This document shows, in pieces, positions 1-7,748 of a stretch of 53,126 nt of DNA (positions are counted from its first letter, which is position 1; every line of letters starts with the position of its first letter). The notes beneath the pieces were generated by a model that saw only the letters and a program-made list of their open reading frames with translations, ran no database searches and was not told the origin of the DNA. The stretch is taken from assembly GCA_015063165.1 (NCBI GenBank), contig SUSZ01000002.1, forward strand, positions 100,517 to 153,642. Direction: 5' to 3'. The translations under genes and the position numbers were made by a program. This DNA is from Thermoplasmata archaeon (lineage in GTDB: Archaea; Thermoplasmatota; Thermoplasmata; Methanomassiliicoccales; Methanomethylophilaceae).

Positions 1-5
1 GAACG

Positions 6-44
6 AGAAGGGAATGGAAGGGCTGGTCTCCTCTCCCTGATTTG
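6..44. repeat. Left att-like repeat of the putative integrated element
   Basis: Two blocks seen here recur in the same order at the tRNA-Tyr 3' end: AGAAGGGAATGG (6-17, again 7719-7730) and CTCCCTGATTTG (33-44, again 7737-7748). Bases just before the second block also match imperfectly. The left copy carries about 8 extra bases between the blocks. The second block is the T-arm sequence of the tRNA. A copy of a tRNA 3' end beside an integrase remnant is the usual footprint of tRNA-targeted integration. That this is an att site is inference. Confidence 0.5.
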
Positions 45-80
45 TTGACGCGCTGGTCGTTGGGGAAGCGGGGACCATGG

Positions 81-488
81 TCACTTCCTCCTGGTGAGGT
101 CGTACTGGTAGGCGTACATCCTGGACAGCGCGGCGCCCATGTCGTCGAGGTCTATGCCCAGGTAGCGGATCGTCGTCTTGACGTCCTCGTGGCCGAGCAG
201 CTTCGCTATGGTCTCGATCGGTATGCCCGCGCGGTATGTGGTGCGGCCGAAGGTCCTGCGGAGGGTGTGGTTGGAGAAGCGGAACCCGAGGCGCTCGGAC
301 AGCTTGTGCATGACCGCGCGGTCGATGCTGTGCCCCCTGTCGGTGTAGGGCGCGGCCGTGGGGCTCTTGTTGTAGTGGCACCAGAACAGGAGCTCGTCTG
401 GATCCCTCCACGTGCAGCACGAGGACGTCCGAGGCCATCCTGTCGTCATTAGGCGATGTCTTGGGCATACATCCCCTTCATGTATCAA
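81..488 (-). pseudogene. Tyrosine recombinase/integrase, C-terminal remnant
   Basis: The frame holds the C-terminal catalytic half of a phage-type tyrosine recombinase. HTLRR supplies the His-x-x-Arg motif, LGHED the second conserved His, and TIRYLG the nucleophilic Tyr. The first catalytic Arg and the whole N-terminal and core-binding domains are missing; intact family members usually have 280-400 residues. The first 30 or so residues are not integrase-like. In a neighbouring frame an ATG near 474 begins MPKTSPNDDRMASDVLVLHVEG, which would join the conserved part after a one-base shift near 405-420. The gene is therefore truncated and probably frameshifted. Its stop lies 37 bases from the left att-like repeat, as expected for an element integrase. 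The recombinase identity is well supported; loss of function is inference. Confidence 0.7.
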
Positions 489-1491
489 AAAGGCGGGAAA
501 TTAAATGATCGCGTTTTCGTGAGAGGGGACGTCGTTGAAGAATCTTTACAAGGGCAAAGAAAAGCTTCCCTGACGTCTGGCCTTCCTGAATGACGCACCT
601 ACCTCGACTGGACCGTGTCCTCGCTTGCCTTCCAGCCGTCTCCTTCAACAGACGCTTGCACTCGCTGTAGATGGAGTCCACGGACTCCAAGGTGATGCAG
701 CCCTCGTCCGGGCGGATGGGAACGAGGCCCAGGCCGCCGGAGAGACATTCGAAGTCCGCATCGAAGGATTCTGCATCTACAAGTCCGACGTCCACCTTGA
801 GGGACGTCCGTATGCCGCCCGTCGCAAGCATCCAGCGGACTACATCCATCTCGTTACGGATCCCATGCTGCTCCCTTACGCCCTCCGGGACGTCGTCGAG
901 TGTGAACGACAACGCCCCGCTCCTCACGAAATCCACCAGGTGGTACGTGATGGCAGGGGTCAGATAGAACGCGTCGCCGTATCTCGCCCTGGCCTCCATA
1001 TATCTCCTGCAACTCCCGAAAGCCACGCATGCGCAGTCATGGCATACGGCCCCGTCGTCCCCCCTGTATACCGCGGCGGGCTTGAGCCCCATGTTCTTGC
1101 ACCATTCGGATACGTCCCAACCGGCGTTTCCGCACTGGCAGTAATACACGCCCAGGACGTCTACGAAGGGCTGCATGTCCGTTATCTCCTCCTCGATCTT
1201 TGCTTTGAGGACCGCGGGATTCCCGTGAAGGCCGAGATTGTTGGAGCGGACGACCACGGTCATGCCCTCTTCCCGCCTGCATGCGACGCCGGAATCGAAT
1301 TCCGATTCTGGCATGGACCTGAAGGGCAGGCCGGCACGGGACATCTTGTCGCACAGCTCCTGGGAATAATCGTTCGTCAGAATCAGGACATCATCGACCT
1401 CGCCGTCGCCCTTCAGATTGTGGACGAGCTCGTCGTTGAAAACGGGGCATACGATGATTCCTAAGACGGCGGCGCCGGTTTCGATCTTCAT
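478..1491 (-). CDS. DUF1638-like cysteine-rich protein
   Basis: A 337-residue protein of unknown function. The central part resembles the DUF1638 family: YYCQCGNAGWD, then a cysteine cluster (HDCACVAFGSCRRY) and a YLTPAI motif, with the Gly-Cys-His pattern that suggests metal or corrinoid binding. In methanogens this family often lies near corrinoid-dependent methyltransferase genes; none is seen here. I start it at the Met at 1491, behind GAGGTGAGAGC and about 39 bases below a TATA box at 1530-1538; the open frame extends upstream to 1554. The last 50 residues are basic and look unrelated to the family, so the 3' end may be altered. It lies between the integrase remnant and the metal importer. 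The family assignment is from motif memory and is moderately sure. Confidence 0.6.
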   Translation of the reverse strand: MKIETGAAVLGIIVCPVFNDELVHNLKGDGEVDDVLILTNDYSQELCDKMSRAGLPFRSMPESEFDSGVACRREEGMTVVVRSNNLGLHGNPAVLKAKIEEEITDMQPFVDVLGVYYCQCGNAGWDVSEWCKNMGLKPAAVYRGDDGAVCHDCACVAFGSCRRYMEARARYGDAFYLTPAITYHLVDFVRSGALSFTLDDVPEGVREQHGIRNEMDVVRWMLATGGIRTSLKVDVGLVDAESFDADFECLSGGLGLVPIRPDEGCITLESVDSIYSECKRLLKETAGRQARTRSSRGRCVIQEGQTSGKLFFALVKILQRRPLSRKRDHLISRLFDT

Positions 1492-1529
1492 GCTCTCACC
1501 TCGGAACGTTTCGGCGCTCTTCCAGCGGG

Positions 1530-1538
1530 TATATAAAA
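1530..1538 (-). promoter_or_regulatory. TATA box of the DUF1638-like gene
   Basis: Reads TTTTATATA on the minus strand, about 39 bases upstream of the chosen ATG at 1491, which gives a short leader containing GAGGTGAG. Confidence 0.45.
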
Positions 1539-1623
1539 CAGAACCGGCCGGCACGCAATTATGGGGCTAATGGCCGATTCCAGCCGTATATGAACGGAAC
1601 CATTATTGGCATATCAATCCAAA

Positions 1624-1633
1624 CTTTATAAAC
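1624..1633 (+). promoter_or_regulatory. TATA box of the metal-chelate ABC operon
   Basis: CTTTATAAAC lies about 35 bases before the TTG at 1666 and 75 before the ATG at 1705. Transcription would start near 1653. Confidence 0.45.
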
Positions 1634-1665
1634 GGGAAACCGAGAAGTCCTTTCAGGGATAGGCG

Positions 1666-2784
1666 TTGGTCGGGACTCCGCACGAGCTGACAGTCGAAGA
1701 GGCTATGGAGATATGGTCTTCGCCGTTGGAAGAGGGCAGAAGCCAAGCCGTCAAGGCGGGATACGCTCGCTCGGTCAGGACGAAGGTTCTCTTCATCTTC
1801 GCATGCATGTCAGCCCTGCTGGCGTCCCTGATATGTGCGGTCGGATTCGGTCCGGTCGACATCGGGCTGCTCGACTCTGTACGGATCCTGATCGATCACC
1901 TCACGGGAAACGTCCAGGACGAGATCTACGACCATTTCGTATGGGAGGGGCGCCTTCCCAGGGGGCTCCTGGGAGCTCTGACGGGGGCCGGCCTCGCGAT
2001 CGGCGGATGCGTAATGCAGAGCACGCTCAACAACGGCCTGGCGGACTCATACACGACCGGGATATCGGCCGGCGCTGGCTTCGGAGCGACGCTGGCCTTC
2101 ACGGTCGGCCTCACCTTGGCGACCGGGATGTACGCCATAGTGTTCAACGCCTTCGTGTTCTCGCTAGTCCCCACCATGGCGATCCTGCTGATATCCCGGC
2201 TCAAGGGCGGATCCCCCCTGGTCATGGTCATGTCCGGGATTGCGATGATGTATCTCTTCAACGCCATGTCCGCCATATTCAAGATCATGGCCGACCCCAA
2301 CGACCTGGCGGCGCTGTACGCCTGGCAGCTGGGATCCGTCAGCTCCTGCTCCTGGGAAGACATCGCCCTGGTGTTCGTCACAGTGACGCTATGTGGCTTC
2401 GCCCTCCAGGCCCTCGCATCACGCATCAACCTGCTGTCGGCAGGCGACGACTATGCCAGGTCCATGGGCGTCCGCGTGACAGCCCTCCGCAACGCATGCC
2501 TCATCATAGTGACCTTGATGACCGCGATCCTTGTGAGCTTCACCGGCCTCATCGGATTCGTGGGGCTGGTGGCCCCCCACATCTGCAGGATATTCATCGG
2601 CGCGGACAACAGGTACCTCCTCGCGGCATCGGCGGCAATGGGCGCGCTGGTCGTCGTGGCGGCGGATACCGCCGGCAAGGTGCTGTTCCAGCCCTACGAG
2701 CTCCAGGTGGGAATAATAACGGCGTTCCTAGGGGCGCCGCTGTTCCTCTATCTGATAGTCAAGACCAAGAAGACGTCGTGGTGA
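1666..2784 (+). CDS. FecCD/BtuC-type ABC permease (iron-siderophore, heme or cobalamin)
   Basis: A polytopic inner-membrane permease of the FecCD family, 372 residues with about nine to ten hydrophobic segments. Family signatures are LPRGLLGALTGAGLAIGG with VMQS, the DSYTTGIS segment, and the late GLIGFVGLVAPHICR loop that contacts the ATPase. It would import a ferric-siderophore, heme or cobalamin-like ligand with the ATPase at 2789 and the binding protein at 4634. The start is uncertain: TTG at 1666 follows the TATA box closely, while ATG at 1705 follows GAAGAGG. The gap to the ATPase is 4 bases, so they share a transcript. The substrate cannot be read from sequence; iron-chelate is favoured by the AraC-type neighbour. 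Confidence 0.9.
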   Translation: MVGTPHELTVEEAMEIWSSPLEEGRSQAVKAGYARSVRTKVLFIFACMSALLASLICAVGFGPVDIGLLDSVRILIDHLTGNVQDEIYDHFVWEGRLPRGLLGALTGAGLAIGGCVMQSTLNNGLADSYTTGISAGAGFGATLAFTVGLTLATGMYAIVFNAFVFSLVPTMAILLISRLKGGSPLVMVMSGIAMMYLFNAMSAIFKIMADPNDLAALYAWQLGSVSSCSWEDIALVFVTVTLCGFALQALASRINLLSAGDDYARSMGVRVTALRNACLIIVTLMTAILVSFTGLIGFVGLVAPHICRIFIGADNRYLLAASAAMGALVVVAADTAGKVLFQPYELQVGIITAFLGAPLFLYLIVKTKKTSW

Positions 2785-2788
2785 CCAG

Positions 2789-3568
2789 ATGAAGATAGCG
2801 ATAGACTCCCTGACGTGCGGTTACGACGAATCTCATCCGGTCCTTCGGGACATCAACCTCGAATTCGATTCGGACGACGGCCTGATATGCATAATCGGTC
2901 CGAACGGGGTCGGGAAGTCCACCTTGATTAGATGCATCGACGACCTGGTCCGTCCGACGAAGGGCAGAGTGACGCTGGACGGCAGGGACGTCAGGGAAAT
3001 GTCGAGGAGGGAGCTCGCCGAGAGGATAGGCTACGTCCAGGCCATTTCCGCATCCCATGGTTCCATGACGGTGTTCGAGACGGTATCCATGGGGAGGTAC
3101 AACAGGATGGGATGGAGGATGAGGGCCGAAGACCTTGACGTCATAGACAAGGCCATGTCCGTCATGGGACTAGGACCGCTGGGCGGAAGGCCGGCCGACG
3201 AGCTCTCCGCGGGGCAGTTCCAGAAGATGATGATAGCCAGGGGGCTGGCCCAATGCACGGACGTCCTGATACTCGACGAGCCGACGTCCAATCTGGACAT
3301 ACGGGCTCAGATGTTCGTGGCGTGCCTGCTGAGACGGCTCTGCAGGACGGACAAGAAGATCGTGCTGATGATCTGTCACGACGTGAACATAGCCGCCAAG
3401 GTGGCCGACAAGATACTGATCCTGTCCAAGCCAGGAAAGGTGCTCGCGTTCGGAACCCCTGGCGAGGTCGTGAACAAGGAGAACATCAGGGAGGCTTACG
3501 GCGTGGACTGCGACATAACGGAGCACGAGGGGAGGCCCGCCGTCCTCATCCGCTCCGATTCGGTGTGA
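2789..3568 (+). CDS. FecE/BtuD-type ABC transporter ATPase
   Basis: Cytoplasmic ATPase of the metal-chelate importer, 259 residues, normal for the family. Walker A is GPNGVGKST (about residue 37), the Q-loop region follows, the ABC signature is LSAGQFQ, Walker B is LILDEP with a D-loop SNLD, and the switch His lies in ICHDVN. It starts 4 bases after the permease. Its 3' end overlaps the convergent AraC-type gene by 23 bases. A close paralogue sits at 38589. Family is certain; substrate is inferred from the neighbouring genes. Confidence 0.93.
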   Translation: MKIAIDSLTCGYDESHPVLRDINLEFDSDDGLICIIGPNGVGKSTLIRCIDDLVRPTKGRVTLDGRDVREMSRRELAERIGYVQAISASHGSMTVFETVSMGRYNRMGWRMRAEDLDVIDKAMSVMGLGPLGGRPADELSAGQFQKMMIARGLAQCTDVLILDEPTSNLDIRAQMFVACLLRRLCRTDKKIVLMICHDVNIAAKVADKILILSKPGKVLAFGTPGEVVNKENIREAYGVDCDITEHEGRPAVLIRSDSV

Positions 3569-4511
3569 CCAGCGGATTTCCGAACTCCTTGTCGAAATGC
3601 TTTGGCCTGAAGCCGAACTCCTTCCTGAAGGCCGTGGCGAACTTGTTCTCCTTGCCGTACCCGGCTGATTCGGACACGGCTTTCATGCTCCTCTCGCCCA
3701 GAAGCATCCGGCTCCCTGCCGTTATGAGGCGGTAATGCCTCTGCAGGGAGTAGGGCGTATCGCCGTAGACCTTCTTGAATCCTCTGCTGATCCCGTACTT
3801 GTCCGCCCCTATCTCCTCGCAGATTCCGTTTATGCTGGGGACGACGCCGAGATCGAACATGATTCTGGAGTAAAGCTCGTCTTCGAGCCTCGTGTCTTCG
3901 GACCCGCGGATCTCAGAGAACCTCGGCCCGTCGCTTTCATACAGCCTGCGGACCAGGTCCGATACGAGAACGGCCACGACATCGTCATCCACGGAGTCGG
4001 GATCGTCGAGGAGGGACTTCAACGCATACAGCTCCATCATCATGTCGTTGTCCAGGATGAACGGATCCATGCTGTCCATACGGTATCTGGCGCATATGTT
4101 GTCGAGGACGACGGAGACGTCGGGAAGATCGTCCAGCCCGATTGGCCTGAACCCGTTCAGATCCAGGCCTATCGACAGGCCGATGTAGCGCATGGTCGGA
4201 ATGCGTATGTGCTCCCTCCGGCTAGACGGATGGTGGATGATGCCCATCCCTTGGATTCTGGATCTGATCGAGTTTTCCTGCCTGGCGACGTACCTCCCCA
4301 TCAGAGTCGCATTGATCATCAGGTAGTTCATGCTCCCGATGCGGTCCTGGTTCGTGAAGTAGGCGGTGCTCATATCGAAGAAGTTGATCACGAACCCCCT
4401 GTCGAATACGAAGTTGGTGACCCTGGCGCATCCGTCGTCCAGCTTCATCTCGTACACCCTGCCCCTGCCGATAGGCCTGCTGACGAAATCGTTGAAGACC
4501 CTGATTTCCAT
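3546..4511 (-). CDS. AraC-family transcriptional regulator
   Basis: The last 100 residues form an AraC-type double helix-turn-helix: a first helix pair around SINGICEEIGADKYGISRGFKKVYG, written here in parts (SINGICEEIGA and ISRGFKKVYG), and the conserved second half AVSESAGYGKENKFATAFRK, followed by GFRPKHF. The N-terminal 200 residues look like the ligand-sensing part of PchR-like regulators of siderophore or heme uptake. I use the Met at 4511 (321 residues); an upstream start at 4580 would add 23. It is divergent from the binding protein gene and converges on the ATPase gene, so control of this importer is the natural inference. AraC regulators are rare in archaea, which suggests acquisition from bacteria with the element. 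Confidence 0.8.
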   Translation of the reverse strand: MEIRVFNDFVSRPIGRGRVYEMKLDDGCARVTNFVFDRGFVINFFDMSTAYFTNQDRIGSMNYLMINATLMGRYVARQENSIRSRIQGMGIIHHPSSRREHIRIPTMRYIGLSIGLDLNGFRPIGLDDLPDVSVVLDNICARYRMDSMDPFILDNDMMMELYALKSLLDDPDSVDDDVVAVLVSDLVRRLYESDGPRFSEIRGSEDTRLEDELYSRIMFDLGVVPSINGICEEIGADKYGISRGFKKVYGDTPYSLQRHYRLITAGSRMLLGERSMKAVSESAGYGKENKFATAFRKEFGFRPKHFDKEFGNPLVTPNRSG

Positions 4512-4579
4512 GAGTTCGGCCGTCCGATATGGCATCCTGCAATAAAAACAGAACCATAATTGCGCATCTTTTGTCATCA

Positions 4580-4607
4580 TTAAATAATCAGACCGGCGGG
4601 TCGACCT
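4580..4607. promoter_or_regulatory. Divergent promoter/operator region between araC-type and binding protein genes
   Basis: ATTAAATAAT at 4580-4589 can serve as a TATA box in either direction. GACCGGCGGGTC (4591-4602) is an inverted repeat with GACC/GGTC arms, overlapped by the palindrome GGTCGACC (4599-4606). An AraC-type operator here is inference only. Confidence 0.3.
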
Positions 4608-4633
4608 ATAGGATGGAACATCCGAGTGATTGA

Positions 4634-5929
4634 ATGGACAAGAAGATAGTGATCGCTGCGATCGTCGTGATCGCATTGATAGCCGTGGCCGCGGCGGCGC
4701 TCCTGATGCTGCCGAAGGATTCCACCGACATGTCCTCCAAGACCGACGACATCCGCGTGACGATATTCGGCAACGCCAACGGAGACGATGTGATCGACGA
4801 GAAGGACAAGAAGATAATCGAGAAGATAGCGGCGGACGACATCAACGATTGGAAATCCAAATACATGTACGCCGATGCTAACCAGGACGGGAAGATCACA
4901 TCGGCAGATGCGGACGTCGTCCAGAAGTACATCGACAGGAAGCCGACGACCCTCTACTACAAGGATTACTTCGGGACCGTCGCCCACGTGCCGTACCCGA
5001 TAGGCAACAAAGTCGGGGTCGACCACCCGTATCCCGCCTTCATCATGGCCGCCGCAGGAGTCTACGACAGGCTCGTGGCCGTGGACGACGCCAGCCCGAT
5101 GTACTACGACGATTCCGTCCTTCCCGGGCTCAGCAAGATGAAGATCATCGGCAGCAGCACCAAGATCACGCTCGAACAGGTGGCCGCCGCAGGAGTCGAC
5201 GCGTTCATAATCTATTCCAACTGGTCGGGACACTGCTACCTCTACGACGAGGCGGAGAAATCTGGCCTGGCGAACAGGATCGCGTTCATCTCGGTCGATA
5301 TCCAGCAGCTGGACGGCGCCTCCGGAACCCTCATGGTAGGCGCCCTGTTCAACACGGGCGACTCGGTCAGCAAGTCCCTGGACTACGCGAGCAAGATAGA
5401 CAAGATAAAGGACAAGCTGGACGGAATGAACGTCGCCAAGAAGACGGTCATATTCGACTACATCGCGAAGTGGGGGTCGGACTACTACCAGTACATCGCC
5501 GGAGGGGCGGCCAACATCGTCTCCAAGAAGGCGGTGAAGTTCACTGCGGCATATGAGAACGCCGGAAACATAATGGTGGACGAGGAGACCCTGGTCGCCG
5601 CCAGCAAGGGCGTACCGATAATCATACAGTTCCAGACGCCCTCCGACGTCGAAAGGACGAGTATGGACGCCTACCTGAAAGAACGCATCCAGTCCATGCT
5701 CACCAAGACCGACGCCTATGCCGACAAGGAGATCTACGCCATAGACAGCGACATCATCAACGGGGTGTCGGGAGCCTATTTCGGAGCCTACCTGACCGCC
5801 GCCATGCTTTACGATTCCGTGGACTACGACGACGCCGTCAAGGATCTGGAATACTTCCTGAAGAACTTCCTCCCTTCGAAGGTGAACTCCAGCAAAGGCT
5901 ATGCGTACACGAACAAAGAGCTGTCATGA
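4634..5929 (+). CDS. Metal-chelate ABC substrate-binding protein with an N-terminal dockerin-like domain
   Basis: A 431-residue surface protein. Residues 4-28 are a hydrophobic signal/anchor segment. Residues about 45-105 hold two dockerin-type calcium-binding repeats, GNANGDDVIDEKD and ADANQDGKITSAD, each followed by a helix. The rest is a periplasmic-binding-protein type 2 fold (TroA/FepB class): LVAVDDA, then the VAAAGVDAFIIYS strand and loop, and a helical backbone linking two lobes. It should deliver its ligand to the permease at 1666. It is separated from that operon by the reversed AraC-type gene and has its own promoter. The Ca-binding repeats could attach it to a cohesin-like partner or simply act as a folded spacer. 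Binding-protein and dockerin calls are firm; the ligand is unknown. Confidence 0.85.
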   Translation: MDKKIVIAAIVVIALIAVAAAALLMLPKDSTDMSSKTDDIRVTIFGNANGDDVIDEKDKKIIEKIAADDINDWKSKYMYADANQDGKITSADADVVQKYIDRKPTTLYYKDYFGTVAHVPYPIGNKVGVDHPYPAFIMAAAGVYDRLVAVDDASPMYYDDSVLPGLSKMKIIGSSTKITLEQVAAAGVDAFIIYSNWSGHCYLYDEAEKSGLANRIAFISVDIQQLDGASGTLMVGALFNTGDSVSKSLDYASKIDKIKDKLDGMNVAKKTVIFDYIAKWGSDYYQYIAGGAANIVSKKAVKFTAAYENAGNIMVDEETLVAASKGVPIIIQFQTPSDVERTSMDAYLKERIQSMLTKTDAYADKEIYAIDSDIINGVSGAYFGAYLTAAMLYDSVDYDDAVKDLEYFLKNFLPSKVNSSKGYAYTNKELS

Positions 5930-5960
5930 CCGTTTTAGTCAAGACATGAAAAACGACTTA

Positions 5961-5978
5961 CCTCACCTACGGGTGAGG
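5961..5978 (+). terminator. Hairpin after the binding protein gene
   Basis: CCTCACC at 5961-5967 pairs with GGTGAGG at 5972-5978 across a 4-base loop, 32 bases after the TGA. There is no clean T run, so this is a likely 3'-end hairpin, not a proven terminator. Confidence 0.4.
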
Positions 5979-6083
5979 AACCCCCGCCATCGCGACATCG
6001 CAGGAAAGGGAACGGACTGAAAAATCGAGCCGGACAAGAGAAGGAAAGGCTTGGGGCGTTCGGCCCCGGAGTTTTGGAAAAGG

Positions 6084-6323
6084 TCATAAAGGCACCTCTT
6101 GAGACTTGCCCTCCCGACTCTTCAATTCCTCGGACACCTGGTCGACGTCGTACAGGTTGACCGCGATCACGTAGCTGACGCCTGCGCCCTGCTCCGCGCC
6201 CATGAACTCCTTCGTCTCCTTGTCGTAGAATCCGACATGGGTGGTGGAGGAGTGCCCTATGGTCTGTCCGAACGGCAGGGTGACCGCATCGACGGTGCAT
6301 TCCCCTCCGCCTGGGCCGCCCAT
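6084..6323 (-). CDS. Small hypothetical protein, possible gene fragment
   Basis: The part of this frame from the Met at 6323 encodes 79 residues with protein-like composition (VTLPFGQTIGHSSTTHVGFY, then YVIAVNLYDVDQ). The upstream extension to 6431 is Arg/Pro/Gly-rich and looks non-coding. I do not recognise the family, there is no ribosome-binding site, and it may be a remnant carried by the integrated element. It is followed downstream by the hairpin at 5961. The stretch from 5930 to 6518 otherwise shows nothing I can name. Confidence 0.3.
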   Translation of the reverse strand: MGGPGGGECTVDAVTLPFGQTIGHSSTTHVGFYDKETKEFMGAEQGAGVSYVIAVNLYDVDQVSEELKSREGKSQEVPL

Positions 6324-6518
6324 GGGCCATCGGATGGGATGGGAAAGCGCGTCCGCGCGCCGGCGCCCCTGGCCCTGCGGGCAGGCGGGGCTTCCTCCGC
6401 GCGTCCGCGATTGACAATTGCGAAAGGACATCGGTTATCCGCTGATGAAAATAGATGGCTGCAGCTAAGAGGGCAGAAAAAGGAATAGATGTTGAAAAGA
6501 AGAACGACAGGTCGAGCG

Positions 6519-7676
6519 TTAAGAGTTGGGTGTGTTGTCAACAAGCCCCAGTCTTATGCAGGCCTGGATGAGATTGAATTCCTGTTCGGTTATGGTTTTC
6601 ACGAGCTTCCATGGAGACTTCTCTTCCGATTTGGGTTCAGGTAGCAGACCTATCCGGTCCTTGAATCCCTTCCCGAAGGACACGTCCCTCGTCCTGAAGC
6701 ACTTGTTCCCGAGATGCGTGAAGAGCATCGTGCGGAGGCCCTTGTCCTTGACGGAAGAGATGTCTGGGAGGTCCTTGATGGCGCTCTTGCCGTTCTCGGT
6801 GAGGCACTTGACGAGGTACTTGAAAGCGTAGGAGACGGTGTCCTTCCCCGACCTGGATCCGTTGCCCTTGACGATGCCCTCGAAGTCGATGAAGCCATGT
6901 TTCCAGATCGGGTTCATCCGTATGGCTTTGCGGTGGTCTGTCCTGCAGAGCCTCCTCATGAGTGGCCCCTTCCCGATCCTGTCGAGGATGCGGGGGTCGC
7001 AGATCCTCCATGATTCCTTCTCTCCCCTTCCGCTGTGCCTCTCGACCATCACGGGCTCGTCCAGCAGGAAGATCAGGTGCGGGGCAGGGTAGCCGGAGGA
7101 CTGGGCCTCCTTGGATACGAGGGTCCCATGCTTGCCGAATATCTTGCTGATGTTGGCGTTCAGGTTGTTCAGGACGTTGTACTCGTATTCAGCCCCCTCG
7201 GTGGGGGTGGACCGGAGGGCTGCCCAGGCCTCCTCCGCCGCGTACTGCTCGCGGTCGAAGTTGACGGTGGTGAGCAGGAGCCTGGTGTACCTCCTGTTGC
7301 GGAAGCCCTTCACCGGTACGTCGAATTCCTTACCATCCAGCGCAGCTTCGATCTCGTTCCTCCTCTTGGACTTCCTAGTTGCGTAGACCTTGTTGCCCCT
7401 CTTGGCTGAAAGCGCATAGACAAACTCCCCCGTGTCCTGGTTGAGAAAAACGTTGCGGTCCTCGGATTCGATCCAATCCAGAAGGACCGCTTGGAGGTAA
7501 GGGTCGTCGAGGGTCATCCGTCCGGCCACCAGGTCGCGGATGAGCTCATTGGGGTCGAAGGGCCAGTCCCCGCCGTTGCAAGTGCGGCGGCGGATCTTCC
7601 TGACGCCCTCAAGGACCCCCTCGAAGAAGAGCTTTCCAAGGCTGTTGAGAGCACCATACGAAGTGGTACTCGTCAA
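6519..7676 (-). CDS. Putative rolling-circle (HUH-like) replication initiator
   Basis: A 385-residue protein with basic and aromatic composition. Two features resemble Rep endonucleases of small archaeal plasmids and viruses: GYPAPHLIFLLDEP matches the strand carrying motif 2, with only one of the two usual His, and YAFKYLVKCL matches the motif 3 Tyr-x-x-Lys helix. A CRTDH segment lies between them. No ATG is available: the frame begins at a TTG at 7676 and stays open upstream into the tRNA-Tyr 3' end, so the 5' end may have been cut by integration. It ends in TAA, unlike most genes here. A Rep at one end and an integrase at the other fits an integrated plasmid or virus. The assignment rests on weak motifs. 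Confidence 0.45.
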   Translation of the reverse strand: MTSTTSYGALNSLGKLFFEGVLEGVRKIRRRTCNGGDWPFDPNELIRDLVAGRMTLDDPYLQAVLLDWIESEDRNVFLNQDTGEFVYALSAKRGNKVYATRKSKRRNEIEAALDGKEFDVPVKGFRNRRYTRLLLTTVNFDREQYAAEEAWAALRSTPTEGAEYEYNVLNNLNANISKIFGKHGTLVSKEAQSSGYPAPHLIFLLDEPVMVERHSGRGEKESWRICDPRILDRIGKGPLMRRLCRTDHRKAIRMNPIWKHGFIDFEGIVKGNGSRSGKDTVSYAFKYLVKCLTENGKSAIKDLPDISSVKDKGLRTMLFTHLGNKCFRTRDVSFGKGFKDRIGLLPEPKSEEKSPWKLVKTITEQEFNLIQACIRLGLVDNTPNS

Positions 7677-7700
7677 ATCGGAGCCCGAAATGGTACTCGT
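7664..7700. repeat. Short direct repeat at the rep-like gene 5' end
   Basis: TGGTACTCGT occurs at 7664-7673 and again at 7691-7700, each preceded by GAAG/GAAA. Repeats next to a rep start can be initiator-binding sites; with only two copies this is weak. Confidence 0.3.
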
Positions 7701-7718
7701 GACGAAATCAGGGGAGCC

Positions 7719-7748
7719 AGAAGGGAATGGTCCCCACTCCCTGATTTG
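7719..7748. repeat. Right att-like repeat overlapping the tRNA-Tyr 3' end
   Basis: AGAAGGGAATGG (7719-7730) abuts the tRNA 3' terminus and CTCCCTGATTTG (7737-7748) is its T arm. Both blocks recur at 6-44. This would be the attachment site kept with the intact tRNA. Confidence 0.5.
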
